Shown here: piece after piece, positions 24,248 to 32,437 of the stretch | How the letters are laid out: every line of letters starts with the position of its first letter | Numbering within the stretch: position 1 is the stretch's first letter | Source: Rhodanobacter thiooxydans | Lineage (GTDB): Bacteria; Pseudomonadota; Gammaproteobacteria; Xanthomonadales; Rhodanobacteraceae | Direction of reading: 5' to 3' | NCBI RefSeq assembly: GCF_021545845.1 | Contig: NZ_CP088923.1 | Span: 186,001 to 250,000, forward strand | DNA: 64,000 bases | Position numbers and translations under genes: made by a program | Notes under the pieces: model-generated | Told to the model about the DNA's origin: nothing | Seen by the model: only the letters and a program-made list of their open reading frames with translations | The model's database searches: none

Positions 24248-26257
24248 ATGCGTACATGGTGTGGGGGAGCGACCCGCCGTCTCGGCATGCTGGTGCTGCT
24301 GTGCGGCCTCGGCCTGGCGGGGATGTCGACGGCACGGGCGGCCAGCCTCGATCCGGCGCTGCTGCCGAAGATCCAGGCGGCCACCTTCGAGGTGGTGCAG
24401 GCCAAGCCGGCCGTCGACCCGCTGAGCTACGAGCGGCCGCTGCCGCTGGAGCTGCTGCCCTACCAGGAGCGTACCGACAAGTACTACTCCATCGGCACCG
24501 CGTTCGCGATCGGCCACAACCGCTACGTCACCGCCGCGCACGTGCTGCTGGCCGGCGTGGACAGCCTGTGGGGGCCGCCCCAGCTGCGCGACGCCGCCGG
24601 TCGCGTATACCCGATCGGCAAGATCGAGAAGTTCTCGCTGGGCAAGGATTTCGTGGTGTTCTCCCTGGCGCAGCCGCCGGCGGGCGACGCCGCGTTGGAG
24701 CTCGACGCCAGCCCCGCGCTGAACCAGGTGGTCTATGCGGTGGGCAATGCGCTGGGCACCGGCGTGGTGATCCGCGACGGTCTGTACACCTCCGACACGC
24801 CGGAGCAGCAGGACGGCGCCTGGAAATGGATGCGCTTCTCCGCCGCCGCCTCGCCCGGCAACAGCGGCGGCCCGCTGCTCGGCAAGGATGGCAAGCTGAT
24901 CGGCGTGGTGCTGATGAAGTCGGCCAACGAGAACCTCAACTACGCGCTGCCGATCCGCGAGGTGCTGGATGCGCCCGCCGGCAAGGCGGTGATGGATACG
25001 CGCGTCACCTACCAGATCGACCTGTTCGACACCGTGCAGAACGACCGGCTCAAGGCGCAGTTCGCGCTGCCGGTCGGCCTGGGCGATTTCTACCGCGAGT
25101 ACCAGGCCCGCATGGACGCCAACAGCGACACGCAGCTGAAGGCGCTGCTGGCGAAGGAGTCGGCCAACCTGTTCCCGAACGGCGCGGGCTCGGCGCGGCT
25201 GCTGCACCAGCAGACGCAACTGGACGGCTTTCCCACGCTGATCGTGCGCGGCACCGACGGCGAATGGCGGCGCGCCGGCGGACAGGCGCAGCGTTTCGCG
25301 CTGGACGGCAACGGCTATGTGGCCACCGGCGGGGTGGCGCGCAATGGCCTGGTCCGCCTGCGCCGGCCCGACGGGGTGGCCGCGGCAACGTTCTATGGCG
25401 ACGCGAAGTCGCGCATGGACCTGCTGGCGCGCACCGGCATGTTCCAGCGCGAGGTTGCCGGCGAGAAGGTCAAGATCACCTCGCTGGGCAAGCCGGTGCG
25501 CGAATCGACCCGCCTCGACCGCTGGCAGCGGCCGTGGCATGTCGGCGTGTGGACGCTGCCTTACGCGAATGCGCTGGTGGTGGCGTATACGCTGCCGGTG
25601 CCGGACGGCAGCGTGATGCTGGTGCGCTTCACGCCGCCCTCCCACGAGTACGACAGCATGCTGGACCTGGACGAGATGAGCAGCTTCGTCCACGTCACCT
25701 ACCAGGGCACGCTGGCGCAATGGAAGGACTTCCTCGCTCACCCGGCCTTGCAGCCGGCCGCGTTCAAGAACATCCACATCGGCTTCGACTACGACCGCCG
25801 CTTCAGCTACGCCTCGCAGCGGCTGCGCTTCGCCTACCCGTCCGCGGTGCAGGCGATCAAGCCGGACAACCTGCTGTGGCTCGGCTTCCGTTTCTTCCTG
25901 GACGACGGCAAGCCGGTATGGGACGTGGGCGACGTGAACGTGTGGAAGGACACCGCCTCCGACGACCACAACAACGTCAACGTGCAGCGTTATGTGGCGC
26001 CGCCGCCCGGGCTGGACGATGACTTGAGCAGCCGCTGGCGCAAGCTGTCGGCGCGCGAGTATCCCTACAATGGCGTGGCGCGCTACGAGAACGACCTGAT
26101 GAAGATCAACGTCGTGGTCGCCCCGGCCGCCCCGGCCGGGCAGCCGTCCACGGTGCTGTACACCGCCTTCTACGGCACCGTGGGCACGCAGCCCCAGGCC
26201 GACATGAAGGGCAAGCTCGACCTGCTGACCAAGGACATGCAGGTCACCGAACATTGA
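24248..26257 (+). CDS. Secreted trypsin-like serine protease with large C-terminal region
   Basis: A 669-residue exported protein. The ATG at 24248 follows AAGGGAAA and begins a signal peptide (LVLLCGLGLAGMSTARAAS). The first 250 residues form a chymotrypsin-fold protease with the triad His98 (VTAAHVLLAG), Asp134 (LGKDFVVFSL) and Ser206 (SPGNSGGPLLGKDG). The remaining 400 residues have no motif that I recognise; they are rich in aromatic residues and beta structure and contain no PDZ signature, unlike DegP. It likely acts in the periplasm or at the outer membrane. The next gene starts 55 bp downstream and may be co-transcribed. Confidence 0.8.
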   Translation: MRTWCGGATRRLGMLVLLCGLGLAGMSTARAASLDPALLPKIQAATFEVVQAKPAVDPLSYERPLPLELLPYQERTDKYYSIGTAFAIGHNRYVTAAHVLLAGVDSLWGPPQLRDAAGRVYPIGKIEKFSLGKDFVVFSLAQPPAGDAALELDASPALNQVVYAVGNALGTGVVIRDGLYTSDTPEQQDGAWKWMRFSAAASPGNSGGPLLGKDGKLIGVVLMKSANENLNYALPIREVLDAPAGKAVMDTRVTYQIDLFDTVQNDRLKAQFALPVGLGDFYREYQARMDANSDTQLKALLAKESANLFPNGAGSARLLHQQTQLDGFPTLIVRGTDGEWRRAGGQAQRFALDGNGYVATGGVARNGLVRLRRPDGVAAATFYGDAKSRMDLLARTGMFQREVAGEKVKITSLGKPVRESTRLDRWQRPWHVGVWTLPYANALVVAYTLPVPDGSVMLVRFTPPSHEYDSMLDLDEMSSFVHVTYQGTLAQWKDFLAHPALQPAAFKNIHIGFDYDRRFSYASQRLRFAYPSAVQAIKPDNLLWLGFRFFLDDGKPVWDVGDVNVWKDTASDDHNNVNVQRYVAPPPGLDDDLSSRWRKLSAREYPYNGVARYENDLMKINVVVAPAAPAGQPSTVLYTAFYGTVGTQPQADMKGKLDLLTKDMQVTEH

Positions 26258-26312
26258 TGCCTGCGCCGGCGCCCACGGCGGCGCCGGGCAGGGAAACAGA
26301 CGCGGAACCACC

Positions 26313-27194
26313 ATGCACGCGGTACTGCAGAACCGTCCGGCGGACGGCCCCGAACCCACCGCCTGGCTCGCCATGGCCGATGGCCAGCAGCTGTTCCTGC
26401 GCGACTGGCCGCTGGCCGGCGCGCGCGGCGCGGTGCTGCTGGTGCACGGGCTGGGCGAGCACAGCGGCCGTTACCAGCGCCTGGCGACCTGGTTCAACCG
26501 GCGCGGCTACGCCGTGCGCGGCTACGACCAGCGCGGCCACGGCCGGAGCCCGGGCCGTCGCGGCGGCCTACGCCATGGCGACGATCTGCTGGAGGATCTG
26601 GCCACCGTCTATTACGACTACGCCGGCGGCCTGCCGCATCCGCCGCTGCTGCTCGGCCACAGCATGGGCGGCCTGGTGGCCGTGCGCGCCGTGCTGGACG
26701 GCCGCGTCGAGCCGCTGGCGCTGCTGCTGTCGTCGCCGGCGCTGCGTACCCGCGAGTCGCCGCGGATGATAGCGCTGGCGCGGCTGCTCGCCCGCGTCGC
26801 GCCAAACCTGCCGCTGCGCAACGGGCTGGATTTCGACCAGCTCTCGCACGATCGCCAGGTGGTGGCCGACTACCGCCGCGACCCGCTGCGCCACGGCTGG
26901 ATCACCCCGCGGCTGGCCGACTTCATCTTTCGCGCCGGCGCCGCATGCATCGCCGACGCCGCCCGTCTGGCGCTGCCGACCCTGCTGCTGGTGGCCGATG
27001 GCGACGGCATCGTGGACCCATCCGGCAGCCGCGAGTTCGCCCGCCAGGCGACATCGACCGGGCAGCTCACCACGCGCTTCTTCTCGCTGCTGTACCACGA
27101 GCTGTTCAACGAGAACGAACCGGGCCGCGGTCAGGTGCTGATGCAGCTGGGCGACTGGCTGGGCCGGCAGGACGCGCCGGCGCCACACCGCTGA
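26313..27194 (+). CDS. Alpha/beta hydrolase, monoacylglycerol lipase/lysophospholipase type
   Basis: A 293-residue serine hydrolase. The oxyanion segment is LLVHGLGEHSGRYQRLATW, and YDQRGHGRSPGRRGG follows. The nucleophile is Ser117 in LLGHSMGGLVAVRAV. The acid lies in VADGDGIVDPSGS (about residue 231) and the base is His262 in LYHELFNE. This pattern is specific to the monoglyceride lipase and PldB-like group. No signal peptide is seen, so it acts in the cytoplasm or loosely at the inner membrane, probably in lipid turnover. Confidence 0.88.
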   Translation: MHAVLQNRPADGPEPTAWLAMADGQQLFLRDWPLAGARGAVLLVHGLGEHSGRYQRLATWFNRRGYAVRGYDQRGHGRSPGRRGGLRHGDDLLEDLATVYYDYAGGLPHPPLLLGHSMGGLVAVRAVLDGRVEPLALLLSSPALRTRESPRMIALARLLARVAPNLPLRNGLDFDQLSHDRQVVADYRRDPLRHGWITPRLADFIFRAGAACIADAARLALPTLLLVADGDGIVDPSGSREFARQATSTGQLTTRFFSLLYHELFNENEPGRGQVLMQLGDWLGRQDAPAPHR

Positions 27195-27274
27195 AAGCCG
27201 CGCGCCCGATCCGCGCCTCCGGCCTGCCATGAATTCCGGCGATACTCTCCATCAACCTACAGGGAGAAGGTTGC

Positions 27275-30200
27275 ATGTCGCGTCGATCGTACGAGTGCCT
27301 TTCGCGCCGGGTGTGGTCGCGCGCGCTGATTGCCTTGCTGCTGGGCCTGCTGCTGGCGGCCTGCCATCGCGGCCCCGACAACGGCAAGCCGGCCCTGCAA
27401 GGTGCGCCGGCCGCCAGCGCCTCCGCGCCGGCCAGGGCGCAGGCGGAGTTCGCGCTGGTCTCGGCCAGCTCGCAGACCACGGATTCGCGCACCGCGCTGG
27501 TCCTGCGCTTCAACGCCGCGCTGGCCTCGGCGCAGGCGTTCGACACGCTGGTCGCGGTGACCGGCCCGAACGGCGAGGTGGTCGGCGGCAGCTGGAGCCT
27601 CGACGACGACAACAAGACGCTGCGCTTCCCGTTCGTGCAGGCGAACACGCGCTACGCGGTGCAGCTGAAGGCCGGTCTGCTCGCCGCCGACGGCCGCACG
27701 CTGGGCCACGCGGTGAAGCACGACGTGTACTCCGGCAACCTGCCGGCGGCGGTCGGCTTTGCCTCGCACGGCAGCGTGCTGCCGGCGCGCGGCACGCGCG
27801 GCCTGCCGCTGGTGTCGATGAACGTGCACGACGCCGACGTGGAGTTCTTCCGCGTGCGCGACGACGCGCTGTCGGACCTGTTCTGCAGCTATCCGCGCAA
27901 CGGCCACCGCGACAGCTACGAGCTCGACCACGACGTCGCCTACTACAACAGCTGCGGCGAGGGTGACGACCGGCGCAGCCGCGTGCCGATCACCCAGCTG
28001 GCCGACTCGGTCTACGCCAACCACTACACGCTGGGTGGCGAGCCGAACGAGCGCACCGTGACCTACCTGCCGGTGCAGAACATCAAGGAGCTGGCGCAGC
28101 CAGGCGTGTACATGGCCGTGGTCAAGGCCGGCGGCAGCTTCAGGGAGGGCTACGACACCGCTACCTTCTTCGTCAGCGACCTCGGCTTGCACCTGCGGGT
28201 GTACCGCGACAACGTGCTGCTGCACGTGGCCTCATTGCGCGACGGCAGCGCGGTCAACGCGGTGGACATCGAGGTCCGCGACGCGGCCGGGCGCAGCAAG
28301 CTCAAGGCCACCACCGGCGCCGACGGCGATGCGCTGCTGGCATACAAGGTGAAGGCTTCCGACGTGCTGGTGGCGCGCCATGGCAAGGATGTTTCGGTGC
28401 TGCCGTTCAACCGGCCGGCGCTGGACGTGTCCAACTTCGACATCAGCGGCCGCCGGCAGGCGCCGTTCGAGGTATACGCCTGGTCCGGACGCGACCTGTA
28501 CCGCCCCGGCGAGACGCTGCGCGCCTCGGCCCTGCTGCGCGATTTCGACGGCAAGCCGATGAAGGCGCAGTCGCTGTTCGTGCGGGTGAAGCAGCCCGAT
28601 GGGCGCGTGCTCGCCGAGCAGCGGCTGGAGCCGCAGCAGCTAAATTACTTCGAGCTGAGCCAGGCGATCCCGGCCGACGCGCCGACCGGCCTGTGGCAGC
28701 TGGAATTTCGCCTCGACCCCGCCAGTAAGGAAACCGTGCAGGCGTTCCCGTTCCACGTCGAGGAGTTCCTGCCCGAGCGGCTCAAGGTGGAGTTGTCCAG
28801 CCCGCAGCCGCGGCTGGCGCCGAACGAACCGCTGAAGCTGAAGGTCGCCTCCAGCTACCTGTACGGCGCGCCCGCCGACGGCAACCGCTTCACCGCGAAG
28901 CTGCTGGTGGCGCCGGAAGTGCATCCGCTGGAGCAGATGACGGACACCTTCTTCGGCGACCCGACGGTCGAGCTGCCGAAGAGCGCCGACGACGTGGTCG
29001 ACGCGAAGCTCGACGCGCAGGGCGTGCTGGAGCAGGACGTGGCGCTGCCCGACGACGTCAAGCCGGTTGCGCCGCTGGCGGTGACCCTGTCCGGCAGCGT
29101 CTACGAAAGCGGCGGCCGCGCGGTGACCCGCCTGCTCAAGCGCACCTACTGGCCGGCCGACGCGCTGGTCGGCGTGCGCCCGCTGTTCAACCCGAAGCAG
29201 GGCGCCGCAAGCGAGGCGCCGGCCGGCTTCGAGATCGTGCGGGCGAATGCCGACGGCGCGCTGGTCGCCGGCAGCCACCTGAAGGTGCGCCTGCAGCGCG
29301 AACTGCGTGATTTCTACTGGCTGTACGAGCGCAGCGGCGGCTGGCAGTCGAACGCAAACCAGCGCCTGCAACTGATCGAGGAAAAGGACGTCGACGTGGC
29401 CGCTGGCAAGTCGGCCCACGTGGAGTTCCCGGTGCAGTGGGGCAGCTACCGGGTCGAGGTGTACGACCCGGCCACGAAACTCACCACGGTGTTCCCGTTC
29501 TTCGCCGGCTACAGCTGGGACGACCAGAATCTCGGCAAGGAGGCGCGCCCGGACAAGGTCAAGCTGGCGCTGGACAAGGCGCGCTACCGCGCCGGCGACA
29601 CCATGAAGGTCACCGTGACGCCGCCGCAGCCCGGCCCCGGCGTGCTACTGGTGGAATCGGACCATCTGCTCTACACGAGGAACATCGACGCGAAGGCCGG
29701 CGCGGTGTTCGAGATCCCGGTGACGAAAGACTGGGAGCGCCACGACGTCTACGTGACCGCGCTGGTGTTCCGCGGCGGCGAGGCAGCCGAGCACACCACG
29801 CCGGCGCGCGCGATGGGCGTGGAGTACGTGGCGATGGACCGCAACGACCGGCGCATCGCGCTGAAGCTCGACGCGCCCGCGCTGCTGCGCCCGGGCAACC
29901 CGCTCGAGGTCGGCGTGCAGGCGAGTGGGCTGGCCGGGCAGCAGGCGTTCGTCACACTGTCGGCGGTCGACCAGGGCGTGCTCAACATCACCAGCTATCC
30001 GGTGCCCGACGCGTGGGCGTGGCTGTTCGCCAGGCGCGCGCTCGGCGTCGATGCGTACGACCTGTACAGCCGCATCATCGAGGCGATGGACGGCACCGAG
30101 GCCAGGCTGCGCTATGGCGGCGACATGAGCGGCGCGGCCTTGCCCAAGGCCACCCGGCTCAACCCGAAGGTGCAGATCGTCGACCTGTTCGCTGGCCCGG

Positions 30201-32278
30201 TGGCGTTCGATGCGCAGGGCAGGGCCAAGTTGCATGTGGACGTGCCCGACTTCAACGGCAGCCTGCGCCTGGCCGCGCTGGCGTACACCGACAGCCGCTA
30301 CGGCAACGCCGACGGCGCAGTCACCGTGCGTGCGCCGCTGGTGGTCGAGCCGAGCACGCCGCGGGTGATGGCGGCCGGCGACAAGGCGATGATCAGCCTG
30401 GATCTCAAGAACCTGTCCGGCAAGGACGGCACGGCGAAGGTCAGCGTCAAGGGCGGTGGCCCGATCACGGTGGACAAGGCCACGCCAAGCGTGCCGCTGA
30501 AGGATGGCGCCGGCGCCACCTTGCACATGCCGGTGACGGCACAGGCGGGCGCGGCAGTGGCGACAGTGGACATCCACGCCGAGTTGAACGACTACCGGGT
30601 CGACCGCCACTTCGAATTCGCGGTGCGTCCGGCCTGGCCGGAGACGGTGAGCACCACGCCGCTGGCGCTGGAAGCGGGCAAGCCCGTGCACTTCGGCGGC
30701 GCCGCGATCGCCGGCCTGCTGCCGGCCACGGTGAACGCGCGGATCACCCTGAGCACCCTGCCGCCGCTGCCGTACGCGGCCGCGCTGCGCGACATGCTGC
30801 GCTACCCCTACGGCTGCATCGAGCAGACCACCAGCAAGGGCTACGCCGCCTTGATTCTGGACGGCCAGACGGCCAAGGCATTGGGTACGCAAGTGATGAG
30901 CGACGCGATGCGCAAGGCCGCGGTGGATGGCGCGCTGTCGCGGATCGCCTCGTTCCAGGCCAGCAACGGCCACTTCAGCTTCTGGGGCAGCAGCAGCCCG
31001 ATCGTCACCTTCACCACGCCGTACGTGGTGGACTTCATGCTGGACGCGCGCGACGCCGGTTTCGCGGTGCAGCAGGACGTGCTGCAAAAGTCGCTGCAGC
31101 GGCTCAACGACGACCTGCTCGCCGGCGGCCACCCGTACTACGAGTACGAGCAGCACGATCACCTGCGCCTCGCCGACGAGGCGTACTCCGGCTTCGTGCT
31201 GGCCCGCGTCAACCGCGCGCCGCTGGGCACGCTGCGCGCGATCTTCGACAACGAGCGACAGAAGCTGGTGGCGCCGCTGCCGCTGCTGCACCTCGGCATC
31301 GCGTTCAAGTTGATGGGTGACAACGAGCGCGCGCAGAAGGCGATCGACGAGGCGTTCGCCTGGAGCAAGGAGCGCCCCTGGTACGTCGGCGACTACGGCT
31401 CGGAGCTGCGCGATCTGGCGCTGATGGTCGCGCTCACCCACAGCTACGGCATGAGCAAGCCGGCCTACGACGCCAAGCTGGTCGACTGGGCGCGCAACGC
31501 CACCGCGAACGTGCGCCAGCGGCAGAAGGAGTTTGCCGACTACCGCTGGTCGTGGTCGTACCTGAGCACGCAGGAACAGGCCGCGATCGCGCGTGTGGCG
31601 GCGGCGTTCGACGCGAAAAGCGGCGCGCCGCTGGCCGCCACGATCAGCGTGAACGGCAAGGCCGAGACCGCGCCGGACCAGCGCGTGTGGAGCCGTGCGC
31701 TCAACGCGGCCGAACTCGGCGCCGGCATCGGCGTCGGCGTGCAGCCGACCAGCGACGCGGCGGTGTTCGCCACGCTCGACGTGGCCGGCATCCCGCAGCA
31801 TGCACCCGCCGCCGATGCCAGCCAGATCGACGTGCGGCGCAGCTGGTTCACCACCGACGGCAAATCGTGGAGCGGCGGACCGCTGAAGGAAGGCGACACG
31901 CTGATTGTCGAGCTGAGCATCGAGGCGCGCATGAACGTCCCCGACGCGCTGGTCACCGATCTGCTGCCGGGCGGGCTGGAGGTGGAGAACCTCAACCTCG
32001 GCGGCGCGCAGTCGTGGTCCGGCGTGGTGATCGACGGCATCGAGCTGGACCAGCACGCCGCGGCGGCGCAGATCGTGCACGAGGAATACCGCGACGATCG
32101 CTACGCCGCCGCGCTGAACCTGAGCCGCGGCGACACCGCCCGCGTGTTCTACCTGGTGCGCGCGGTGACCCCGGGCACCTACACCGTGCCGCCGCCACTG
32201 GTGGAGGACATGTACCGCCCGGCCGTGCGCGGCATCGGCAAGGCCGAGCCGGCGAAGATCACGGTGGTGGAGCCGTAG
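27275..32278 (+). CDS. yfhM: Alpha-2-macroglobulin family lipoprotein (YfhM-like)
   Basis: A 1,667-residue periplasmic protease trap. The N-terminal signal peptide ends in the lipobox LLAAC with Cys30. Several macroglobulin-like beta domains follow (for example FEVYAWSGRDLYRPGETLRA and LSAVDQGVLNITSYPVPD). The thioester motif CIEQ is intact (Cys1181 in YPYGCIEQTTS), so the protein should bind covalently to proteases that cleave its bait region. The alpha-toroid and receptor-like domains make up the rest. In E. coli the same gene pairs with pbpC, exactly as here, and the pair is thought to protect and repair the envelope after breach. Confidence 0.92.
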   Translation: MSRRSYECLSRRVWSRALIALLLGLLLAACHRGPDNGKPALQGAPAASASAPARAQAEFALVSASSQTTDSRTALVLRFNAALASAQAFDTLVAVTGPNGEVVGGSWSLDDDNKTLRFPFVQANTRYAVQLKAGLLAADGRTLGHAVKHDVYSGNLPAAVGFASHGSVLPARGTRGLPLVSMNVHDADVEFFRVRDDALSDLFCSYPRNGHRDSYELDHDVAYYNSCGEGDDRRSRVPITQLADSVYANHYTLGGEPNERTVTYLPVQNIKELAQPGVYMAVVKAGGSFREGYDTATFFVSDLGLHLRVYRDNVLLHVASLRDGSAVNAVDIEVRDAAGRSKLKATTGADGDALLAYKVKASDVLVARHGKDVSVLPFNRPALDVSNFDISGRRQAPFEVYAWSGRDLYRPGETLRASALLRDFDGKPMKAQSLFVRVKQPDGRVLAEQRLEPQQLNYFELSQAIPADAPTGLWQLEFRLDPASKETVQAFPFHVEEFLPERLKVELSSPQPRLAPNEPLKLKVASSYLYGAPADGNRFTAKLLVAPEVHPLEQMTDTFFGDPTVELPKSADDVVDAKLDAQGVLEQDVALPDDVKPVAPLAVTLSGSVYESGGRAVTRLLKRTYWPADALVGVRPLFNPKQGAASEAPAGFEIVRANADGALVAGSHLKVRLQRELRDFYWLYERSGGWQSNANQRLQLIEEKDVDVAAGKSAHVEFPVQWGSYRVEVYDPATKLTTVFPFFAGYSWDDQNLGKEARPDKVKLALDKARYRAGDTMKVTVTPPQPGPGVLLVESDHLLYTRNIDAKAGAVFEIPVTKDWERHDVYVTALVFRGGEAAEHTTPARAMGVEYVAMDRNDRRIALKLDAPALLRPGNPLEVGVQASGLAGQQAFVTLSAVDQGVLNITSYPVPDAWAWLFARRALGVDAYDLYSRIIEAMDGTEARLRYGGDMSGAALPKATRLNPKVQIVDLFAGPVAFDAQGRAKLHVDVPDFNGSLRLAALAYTDSRYGNADGAVTVRAPLVVEPSTPRVMAAGDKAMISLDLKNLSGKDGTAKVSVKGGGPITVDKATPSVPLKDGAGATLHMPVTAQAGAAVATVDIHAELNDYRVDRHFEFAVRPAWPETVSTTPLALEAGKPVHFGGAAIAGLLPATVNARITLSTLPPLPYAAALRDMLRYPYGCIEQTTSKGYAALILDGQTAKALGTQVMSDAMRKAAVDGALSRIASFQASNGHFSFWGSSSPIVTFTTPYVVDFMLDARDAGFAVQQDVLQKSLQRLNDDLLAGGHPYYEYEQHDHLRLADEAYSGFVLARVNRAPLGTLRAIFDNERQKLVAPLPLLHLGIAFKLMGDNERAQKAIDEAFAWSKERPWYVGDYGSELRDLALMVALTHSYGMSKPAYDAKLVDWARNATANVRQRQKEFADYRWSWSYLSTQEQAAIARVAAAFDAKSGAPLAATISVNGKAETAPDQRVWSRALNAAELGAGIGVGVQPTSDAAVFATLDVAGIPQHAPAADASQIDVRRSWFTTDGKSWSGGPLKEGDTLIVELSIEARMNVPDALVTDLLPGGLEVENLNLGGAQSWSGVVIDGIELDQHAAAAQIVHEEYRDDRYAAALNLSRGDTARVFYLVRAVTPGTYTVPPPLVEDMYRPAVRGIGKAEPAKITVVEP

Positions 32279-32281
32279 CCG

Positions 32282-32401
32282 CTTTGCTCCTCCCCCTGCC
32301 TGCAGGGGGAGGTTGGGAGAGGGTAGCGCTCTTGCCTCTATCTTGAAGATCAAGAGCACCCCACCCCAACCCTCCCCTGCTGCGCAGGGGAGGGAGCAAA
32401 G
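32282..32401. repeat. Nested palindromic repeat between yfhM and pbpC
   Basis: The outer arms are CTTTGCTCC (32282-32290) and GGAGCAAAG (32393-32401). Within them lie CCTCCCCCTG...CAGGGGGAGG, CTCTTG...CAAGAG and CCCTCCCCTG...CAGGGGAGGG. The whole 120-bp block can fold into a branched structure. It fills almost the entire gap between two genes expected to form one operon, so it may alter the ratio of their products. Confidence 0.8.
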
Positions 32402-32437
32402 GCAGCCTCGCCGCGCTCTGCAGACCCGCATGGCATC

